38,596 nucleotides of DNA, taken from assembly GCF_025060895.1 (NCBI RefSeq), contig NZ_JANZKV010000101.1, positions 1 to 38,596 on the forward strand, given 5' to 3'. Position 1 is the stretch's first letter, and each line of letters starts with the position of its first letter. Positions 32,991 through 38,596 of this stretch are shown in pieces. Under the pieces are notes generated by a model. It was given only the letters and a program-made list of their open reading frames with translations, was not told where the DNA came from and made no database searches. Both the position numbers and the translations under genes were made by a program. This DNA comes from Stieleria sedimenti. GTDB taxonomy: Bacteria; Planctomycetota; Planctomycetia; Pirellulales; Pirellulaceae.

Positions 32991-33824
32991 GTGAGTGCCC
33001 CTGCCCGTTTTATCTTGCATCCGACTGATTTTTCGGCCCAATCGCATCTGGCGTTTGCCCACGCCTTGCGGTTGGCGCTCAGCAATGAATCGACGTTGTC
33101 GTTGTTGCATGTGGGAGACGATTCCTATGAAGACTGGGATCGCTTTCCGGCGGTCCGAAAGACACTGGTGCGTTGGGGGCTGATCGAAGCGGACGCCAAA
33201 CGCCGCGACATTCAAGAAAAGCTTGGTGTCGGTGTGGAAAAGGTGATCGCCGAGCAGAAAAATGTCGTCGAGGCGATCACGGGTTTTTTTCAAGAACGCC
33301 CGATCGACTTCATGGTGCTCGCCACCTCCGGTCGCGACGGGCTGGCATCGTGGTTGATGCCATCCAAGGCTGAGAAGATCGCGCATCAGACGCATGTGCC
33401 GACGCTGTTTGTCCCCGCCGGTGGGCACGGCTGTGTTTCGCTGGAAACCGGCGCCGTCAACCTCGATCATGTCATCGTGCCCGTCGATCAGACGCCGGAC
33501 TCCAGTGAAGCGATCGAGCGTGGGCTGCGAGCGATTTCGGCATTCGGAAGCGAAAACGCGAAGCTGACGCTGTTTCACGTCGGCTCGACGTCCATGCCCG
33601 ATGTCAGGGTCCCCTCTGGCCCCTGGCAGGTCGAACAGAAGGTGGTTCCCTCGGGCGATCCGGCCACCGAGATCATCGCGCTGGCCAACGAAACCAAGGC
33701 CAATCTGATCGCCATGGTGACCGACGGAGCCCACGGATTCATGGATGTCTTTCGCGGCACAACGACTGACAAAGTCGTCCGTCACGCACCCTGCCCCGTC
33801 CTGGCCATCCCGACCAACAACTGA
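32991..33824 (+). CDS. Tandem universal stress protein (two UspA domains)
   Basis: A 277-residue cytoplasmic protein with two UspA folds. Domain 1 (about 5-143) starts RFILHPTDFSAQSHLAFAHALRLA and ends with the nucleotide-loop region VLATSGRDGLASWLMPSKAEKIAHQTHVPTLFVP. Domain 2 (about 155-277) starts HVIVPVDQTPDSSEAIERGLRAI and ends MVTDGAHGFMDVFRGTTTDKVVRHAPCPVLAIP, with the G-x2-G-x9 type ATP-binding loop. Members bind ATP or act as stress-survival modulators. The start is a GTG at 32991, which gives the conserved beta-1 strand at the normal distance; no in-frame ATG is near. It is convergent with the cytochrome gene. Confidence 0.92.
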   Translation: MSAPARFILHPTDFSAQSHLAFAHALRLALSNESTLSLLHVGDDSYEDWDRFPAVRKTLVRWGLIEADAKRRDIQEKLGVGVEKVIAEQKNVVEAITGFFQERPIDFMVLATSGRDGLASWLMPSKAEKIAHQTHVPTLFVPAGGHGCVSLETGAVNLDHVIVPVDQTPDSSEAIERGLRAISAFGSENAKLTLFHVGSTSMPDVRVPSGPWQVEQKVVPSGDPATEIIALANETKANLIAMVTDGAHGFMDVFRGTTTDKVVRHAPCPVLAIPTNN

Positions 33825-33927
33825 TCACCGGTGGCATCCGCTTCCAGCCGTGGCGTAAGCTTCCAGCTTGCGATCCGCGTTTGTAAATCGCGATCGACAG
33901 GCTGGAAGCCTTTCCCACTGCCACGTC
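33825..33927. repeat. Inverted repeat with dispersed 23-base copy 2, between convergent genes
   Basis: 33850-33872 is the exact reverse complement of 26123-26145. GCTTCCAGC (33859-33867) can also pair with GCTGGAAGC (33901-33909), forming a hairpin between the stops of the universal stress gene and the cytochrome gene, possibly a bidirectional terminator. Confidence 0.75.
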
Positions 33928-36900
33928 CTACCGGGCGAACTCGACAAAGCCGAAGAAGTCGGGGTGGTGGAAGCGAGGGAAATTGCGGTCACCTTGCGAC
34001 CATTGGCTCTTCACCGCCATGTTGCCTTCCAGCCGATTCAGGTTCAACCGCCAGCGGTCGCCGACCAAGGGGCGACCGGATGGCAACACATGTTGGAACA
34101 GCTGGAATGGTATGGCGACTTCCAAGGTCCATCCACGGTCGGTGTCGGTCGAATCGTTTAAGGTTCCGTCGACAACGACCGCGCATCGAATACCGTCCGG
34201 GTTCCATTCGTCATCGGGGTTTTCTCCATGCGGGCGATAATTGTCGAGCTGGGTCCCGAGCGCGTTCATTTCGAGGTTGAAATAATTTTCAGGGTGACCG
34301 ATTTCGGGTGACGCGAACACCTCCACGCAATCATCGCGATACACGTCACTGTCACGCTCGGTCCGCGTCGCCAAAACATCGCGATCGGTGCAATGGAATG
34401 AAACATAGAGGAACTGATCGTCCCACAACAGTTTGGCGTCGGTTTGTTGCCGCGGTCCATCGCCTTCGTTCCACCAGGTAAATACAAACTCGCCGAGCGA
34501 TGGCGCAGATGCCCAGGCGGCTTCATCACGTCTGCCATCGATCACGATCGGTTGGTTGGTCCGCCGAACGATCGCCGACTTGTGTTGCAACGGTCCGATC
34601 TTACGCTGCGATCTCAAATAGGCCAACAGGTCGGCCGCTTGCTGGGGCGTCATGCCGGAGAGCAATTGGTCGGGCATCACCGACTTGGCCGACGGTTCCA
34701 TCAACTCGATTTCATCGACCGCCAGGCTGTGTGATTTCCCGGTCGCATCGGTCATTGTCAATTGCTCCGCTGTCTCCGCGGTGACGATCCCGACGAACAC
34801 CTCGCCGTCGCCGGTCAACACCTTTCGGGCACGGTACTGGGCATCGATCTTTTCTGACGGACGTACGAGACTGGCCAACAATTCGCCGGGCGTCATCTGG
34901 GTTCCGATGCCACTCAGGTCGGGGCCGACGTTCTGCCCGATCGCTCCGATGCGATGACAAAGTCGGCAATTCACGTCTTTCGCTTGCTCGAACAGGTGCT
35001 TGCCACGCTCGGCGGAACCCTCGATCGCCATCAGGGCGTCTTCGTCGATCGTTGCCCCCAAGCGGGTGACACGCTGGTCTTCGGGGAGATAATGTTCAAA
35101 CAGATCTCGAACCAGCGGATCATCGCTCTGGCTCGCTCGCCGAATGATGGCACTTCGGAGTTCGTTGGCCGCAGCCAGTTGGGCACAGGCCAGCGACAAC
35201 TCTAACGCTGCTCCGGGCGACCGCAGCAGGTGATCCAGCTTGCGGTCGAAATCATCATTCAGTGCCAGGTCGGCGATCGCTTCGGCAACGTCATCGTGTG
35301 CAGCGTCCTCCTTGGTCCTGTCGCCGGCCTTCATCGAGGCGATCCAGTCGCGCAACAGCATCACCCCTTGTACGTCGATCACGTTGGATCCGAATTGTGG
35401 CATGTGCCCTCGACCGGATTTGAGTGCGCGATAGAGCAGCACGCTGCGTTGCGGATCGCCCGGCGCGACGACGCGCGCGTCAACAATGCCGAACGTTCCT
35501 TGAGCCGGCGGTTCGTCGAGATAGTGATTGAACTCCAATGACTTCGTCACATTGAAATTAAAATTTGCGGTGCCGCCGCCCTGTTTGCGATGACAGGTCG
35601 AACAGTTCAGGGCCAGGTAAGACCGCGCCCGCGCTTCGAGCGGCTCAGATTCATCGTGCGGCGAAGCGAGCGGTGGTTTCGCGGGAACCGGATCACGAAA
35701 CAGTCCCAGCTTGGTCAAACGGTTCAGCTGGTTGTCTTGCAGGGAGCTGATGTTCAATTGTTCCGGCCAGAAGGCGTGCACGGTTCCGGCTGCCCAGATG
35801 TGACAGAGCAGACATTCGCTGCGGCTGGCGTGACGCCAAGTCTGTGTCCGCATCCCGTCGGGAAACCGGTCGTCTTTGATGGTCAATGTGCGTTCGGTTG
35901 CGATGTCGTCGTGCAGCATCGCGTCGGTTTGGTCGTCGTTCCAGACGTAGTTGTACGCTTGCCATTCATCGCCGAGCAGATGCAGCACCTGGGTCTCCAG
36001 ACGCCGCTCGGTCGCCGGGTCCCTCGGATCGGTGCGGTAGGTGACCGTTTTGGCAACCACGGTATCGGCTGGGAATTGGAATCGCCCGGCCAGTTGGCCG
36101 GTTTGCCAATCGTCTCGATCGTACAGCGTCAGTTGCTCCTCGCCCGGGATCGCGATCCACTGTCGGGACTGGGTCCCGTCGGCCCAATGGTGTGCACTGA
36201 TTTCGTACTCGACGACACCCGCGGCCGGCGTTAGGGACACAACGTCGGCGAACAGTCCGGTCTCGCTGAGTCGTTTCGGAAACGATTGACTGGCCTCGGT
36301 GATCGGATTGGGCTGCAACCGCAGGATGGTGCCGTCGTAGCCGACGATCAGCACTTCGCCGCTCGGATCGAGCATGAAACAGATGATTTGCAGCGGCGTG
36401 TCAACCAATTCCTTTTGCCAAAGCACGCGATCACCGTCGGACTTCATCGCCCACACCTTGCCGGTCATCCAATCGCCATAGATGTAGGCTCCCTTGAGTT
36501 CCGGCAATCGATCACTGTTCCAAAAATGGCCGCCCGAGATGGATCGAGAATCCAGGTGGGTGTGTTCGAACAACGGCGGTGTGATCGGGATCTCGGGTTG
36601 TACGTCTGGCTTGACCGGTTGGCTGCCCTCCATCACGCTCCACCCATGGTTCCGGCCCCGAGCGACGCGGTGAATCATTTCACGCATTTCCCAGCCGACG
36701 TCGGCTGCCAACAGATCGCCGCTGGCTGGATCGAACGCGATCTTCCAAGGGTTGCGAAATCCGTAGGCCCAAATCTCAGGGCGAGTCTTGTCGCGACCGA
36801 CGAACGGGTTGTCCGCCGGAATGCGATAGGGCTGTTCAGCGGTCGGGTTGTCGACGTCGATTCGCAAGATTGCCGATTCAAGGTCGCTTAAGTCTTGGCC

Positions 36901-37509
36901 CGTGTTGTTCGCGTCCGGCGGATAGGGCGGCTGGCCGTCGCCGATCGAAACGTAAAACATGCCATCGGGTCCGAACTGCATCGAGCCGCCGGTGTGACCT
37001 GAACCGCTCCATCTCGCCAACACGACCCGGCTGGTCAAATCGATCGTGGGGACGGTCGGGTCAAGTACCTTGAATCGAACGAGCAAGGTTCCGGGGTTCT
37101 CGCCGCCTCGAAACGAATAGGTGACGAAACACCACGGCTGGTCGGCCAGGTCGTGATGAAACTGTAGCGCTAACCCTTGCGAGATCGGACGGTCGTGACA
37201 GTCGTTGAGGTCCAGACACGGTTCGGCCGTTGCGTTTTCAGGATCGTTTTCGAAGGAGACGATCTGCCCCTTGAGCTGTGTCGCAATCCATCGCTCGGCT
37301 TCCGGCAGCCAAACGATGTCCGTGGGGTGATCGAGCTGGACGTTGGCAAACACGCGTTGAGTGGTGTAGGGCAACGGTGGGGCCGGGCTGCCCTGGATCT
37401 TGGAACTCGTCCAAGGCACCCGCCGCGGCGGTGGCGTGTCCTGGCCGACCAGTCCGATGGGTGGCAGAGCGACGAAACAGACAGCGAGAAAGGAACCAAA
37501 CGTACGCAC
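33928..37509 (-). CDS. Secreted PQQ-propeller, triheme cytochrome c and CBM9-like protein
   Basis: A 1193-residue exported redox protein. A signal peptide (about 1-22) is followed by a glucose/sorbosone-dehydrogenase-like beta-propeller (about 45-400; blocks HPTDIVWLPE, GGSMQFGPDGMFYVSIGDG, EIWAYGFRNPWKIAFDP). A middle region carries two CxxCH haem sites, at Cys566 (CLLCH) and Cys636 (CSTCH). A PVC-type haem domain follows with Cys848 (CRLCHRIGAIGQNVGPDLSGIG) and the typical tail MPDQLLSGMTPQQAADLLAYLRS. The C-terminal 200 residues (from about 985, IVIDGRRDEAAW) resemble CBM9/DOMON-like beta-sandwiches. Family knowledge suggests periplasmic or surface sugar oxidation with electron transfer to c-haems; substrate and partner are unknown. 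The gene stands alone between two hairpin regions. Confidence 0.9.
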   Translation of the reverse strand: MRTFGSFLAVCFVALPPIGLVGQDTPPPRRVPWTSSKIQGSPAPPLPYTTQRVFANVQLDHPTDIVWLPEAERWIATQLKGQIVSFENDPENATAEPCLDLNDCHDRPISQGLALQFHHDLADQPWCFVTYSFRGGENPGTLLVRFKVLDPTVPTIDLTSRVVLARWSGSGHTGGSMQFGPDGMFYVSIGDGQPPYPPDANNTGQDLSDLESAILRIDVDNPTAEQPYRIPADNPFVGRDKTRPEIWAYGFRNPWKIAFDPASGDLLAADVGWEMREMIHRVARGRNHGWSVMEGSQPVKPDVQPEIPITPPLFEHTHLDSRSISGGHFWNSDRLPELKGAYIYGDWMTGKVWAMKSDGDRVLWQKELVDTPLQIICFMLDPSGEVLIVGYDGTILRLQPNPITEASQSFPKRLSETGLFADVVSLTPAAGVVEYEISAHHWADGTQSRQWIAIPGEEQLTLYDRDDWQTGQLAGRFQFPADTVVAKTVTYRTDPRDPATERRLETQVLHLLGDEWQAYNYVWNDDQTDAMLHDDIATERTLTIKDDRFPDGMRTQTWRHASRSECLLCHIWAAGTVHAFWPEQLNISSLQDNQLNRLTKLGLFRDPVPAKPPLASPHDESEPLEARARSYLALNCSTCHRKQGGGTANFNFNVTKSLEFNHYLDEPPAQGTFGIVDARVVAPGDPQRSVLLYRALKSGRGHMPQFGSNVIDVQGVMLLRDWIASMKAGDRTKEDAAHDDVAEAIADLALNDDFDRKLDHLLRSPGAALELSLACAQLAAANELRSAIIRRASQSDDPLVRDLFEHYLPEDQRVTRLGATIDEDALMAIEGSAERGKHLFEQAKDVNCRLCHRIGAIGQNVGPDLSGIGTQMTPGELLASLVRPSEKIDAQYRARKVLTGDGEVFVGIVTAETAEQLTMTDATGKSHSLAVDEIELMEPSAKSVMPDQLLSGMTPQQAADLLAYLRSQRKIGPLQHKSAIVRRTNQPIVIDGRRDEAAWASAPSLGEFVFTWWNEGDGPRQQTDAKLLWDDQFLYVSFHCTDRDVLATRTERDSDVYRDDCVEVFASPEIGHPENYFNLEMNALGTQLDNYRPHGENPDDEWNPDGIRCAVVVDGTLNDSTDTDRGWTLEVAIPFQLFQHVLPSGRPLVGDRWRLNLNRLEGNMAVKSQWSQGDRNFPRFHHPDFFGFVEFAR

Positions 37510-37606
37510 GATGCAAGGTCTCTGCGGATCGGGAACTCCGGCGACAAGATTGATTTTTCAATCATACCAAGAACCTGCGCCGCGGCGTGAAGGATTCCCG
37601 ACCGGC

Positions 37607-38320
37607 TCAGCGCGTTCCCAGCCGTCCCAGAATTGCTTTCCGCAAATTGGAGAGTAGTCGGATGTAACGCAGCAGCAGCAGGATCATGATCACCAGCAGG
37701 ACGACACCGAACAGTCCCATGATCATGTCAACGAAATAGACGGCGACCGCGGCAGCGATTCCTCCGACAAACAAGACCGCCACCATCACCATCAGTGACT
37801 TCGCGTTGCCTTCCAAATCAGCACGTTGTAGGTACGCCGCAAGTCGTTTTAGATAAAGGAAAAACAGCGCCGTTGCGGTCAACGACAGCAAGTTCCCCAG
37901 GCTATACGTCCAAAATGGTACCGCGACAACCCACGAGATCGTCCAGGTCAAGATGGCGGCTAAGTCGAACGCGACCGCGGCGTTGATCAATCCCCTGGCT
38001 CGGCTCGCCTGGGGGATCGCCAGACAGAAAACGCGACCGACCAACCCCAGCAAAACGCCGAGCATCATGACCAAGCCCATCGCGAAGGCAATCACCATCA
38101 TCGTGCCCATGCTCGCTCCACGCATCATCAGCGGCACAACGAAGCGGCCACCGATGACCGACAGCACGATCAATGCGATGCTCCAGTAAACGAGACTCAA
38201 CCCGGTTGCCACCCGTGACATCGCCTGCGGGAAAGCGAACGCCGGCATCGGATCAAACGAGTCGTCAGGAATCGTCTGCGTCGGAGCGTACGGATTGAGT
38301 GGGTCTTGGGAGGGCGCCAT
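37607..38320 (-). CDS. Polytopic membrane protein with NPYAPT-type N terminus
   Basis: A 237-residue protein. A short polar Pro-rich start (SQDPLNPYAPTQTIPDDS) is typical of many small planctomycetal membrane proteins. It is followed by about six hydrophobic helices (roughly 38-60, 72-98, 108-133, 138-155, 173-195, 198-217) and a basic C-terminal tail. No enzymatic or transport motif is visible and I do not recognise the family; function unknown. Upstream of its start lie tandem repeats. It ends about 100 bases before the start of the cytochrome gene on the same strand. Confidence 0.8.
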   Translation of the reverse strand: MAPSQDPLNPYAPTQTIPDDSFDPMPAFAFPQAMSRVATGLSLVYWSIALIVLSVIGGRFVVPLMMRGASMGTMMVIAFAMGLVMMLGVLLGLVGRVFCLAIPQASRARGLINAAVAFDLAAILTWTISWVVAVPFWTYSLGNLLSLTATALFFLYLKRLAAYLQRADLEGNAKSLMVMVAVLFVGGIAAAVAVYFVDMIMGLFGVVLLVIMILLLLRYIRLLSNLRKAILGRLGTR

Positions 38321-38365
38321 GGTTGAATGCTAAGGCTGGTACGGTGACTGCGTCGCGGCGAGGGG

Positions 38366-38421
38366 CAAGACGATGGGGGCAAGACGATGGGGGCAAGACG
38401 ATGGGGGCAAGACGATGGGGT
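38366..38421. repeat. 14-base tandem repeat, four copies, with inverted partner
   Basis: CAAGACGATGGGGG starts at 38366, 38380, 38394 and 38408; the last copy ends in T instead of G. A near-inverted copy, CATCGTTTTGCC, lies at 38469-38480 with one mismatch, so the block can fold back on itself. It sits between divergent genes. Confidence 0.9.
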
Positions 38422-38510
38422 GGCCAGGGGGGTAGCGGGATACTTCTTGCGTGTTATTGTTTTGCCCTCATCGTTTTGCCACCTTCCAACTCACAACGAG
38501 AGGTGTCGCC

Positions 38511-38596
38511 ATGCCCATCAAGGTTGACTCAGAAATTCAGGTTCTTGACCGTGACGAGTTCCAGTCATTCGCATACCGAGTCATGGGAATCATCTA
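38511..38596 (+). CDS. Start of a GxxExxY-like gene, cut by the window end
   Basis: Only 28 complete codons are present (MPIKVDSEIQVLDRDEFQSF, then AYRVMGII). GAGAGGTG precedes the ATG at good distance, so the start is secure. The N terminus resembles small PD-(D/E)xK-like GxxExxY proteins, which begin with a short strand and FxxxAYRVMxxxF-type helix. The diagnostic motif would lie beyond the window, so the family call is tentative. Confidence 0.5.
   Translation, partial: MPIKVDSEIQVLDRDEFQSFAYRVMGII

Overview
The window looks like chromosomal DNA of a marine-type planctomycete, most likely a Rhodopirellula-like member of the Pirellulaceae. This is inferred from family content, not from a marker gene. 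The pointers are an extracellular subtilase that starts with the planctomycetal LEPR-XLL-type signature, a DUF1080 (3-keto-disaccharide hydrolase-like) protein, a very large secreted PQQ/cytochrome c protein of the PVC type with a CBM9-like tail, a short membrane protein starting with an NPYAPT-like segment, and many short palindromic intergenic repeats. I see no rRNA, tRNA, CRISPR array, transposase, integrase or phage gene.

Layout, left to right. 1-5.3 kb: a lipase-like alpha/beta hydrolase converges on a Cys-rich outer-membrane beta-barrel candidate, followed by DUF1080 and an SDR-DUF2867 protein, all three on the minus strand. 5.3-11.1 kb: a 1617-residue secreted subtilase with a tail of alternating repeated modules converges on a receiver/RsbW-like ATPase fusion. 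11.1-21 kb: pspA, with a sigma54-like promoter match upstream, followed by an unusual locus. That locus is a zinc-ribbon/TPR-like/membrane protein (421 aa) separated by one in-frame TAA from a 2398-aa membrane protein. Together they are built from about 18 degenerate copies of a roughly 130-residue multi-helix module. The stop falls inside the first module, so the two reading frames look like halves of one ancestral protein. This is my best candidate for an undescribed system.

21-26.4 kb is an accessory-looking stretch: an EF-hand esterase, a decayed small gene, an ankyrin protein, a NADAR-domain protein, a membrane-anchored dienelactone-hydrolase-like protein, and a truncated 2OG-Fe(II) oxygenase remnant. 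26.4-32.5 kb looks like a peptidoglycan-peptide turnover locus. A giant fusion of two class C beta-lactamase-like domains and a VanX-type D-Ala-D-Ala dipeptidase is transcribed divergently from a DUF1611 (DgcN-like) gene. The DUF1611 gene overlaps by four bases an enolase-superfamily dipeptide epimerase. 32.5-38.6 kb: a block of palindromic repeats, a tandem universal stress protein, the triheme PQQ/cytochrome/CBM9 protein, a small polytopic membrane protein, tandem repeats, and the first 28 codons of a GxxExxY-like gene cut off by the window end.

Long open frames antisense to the real genes are common here because of the GC-rich codon bias. They were treated as shadows.
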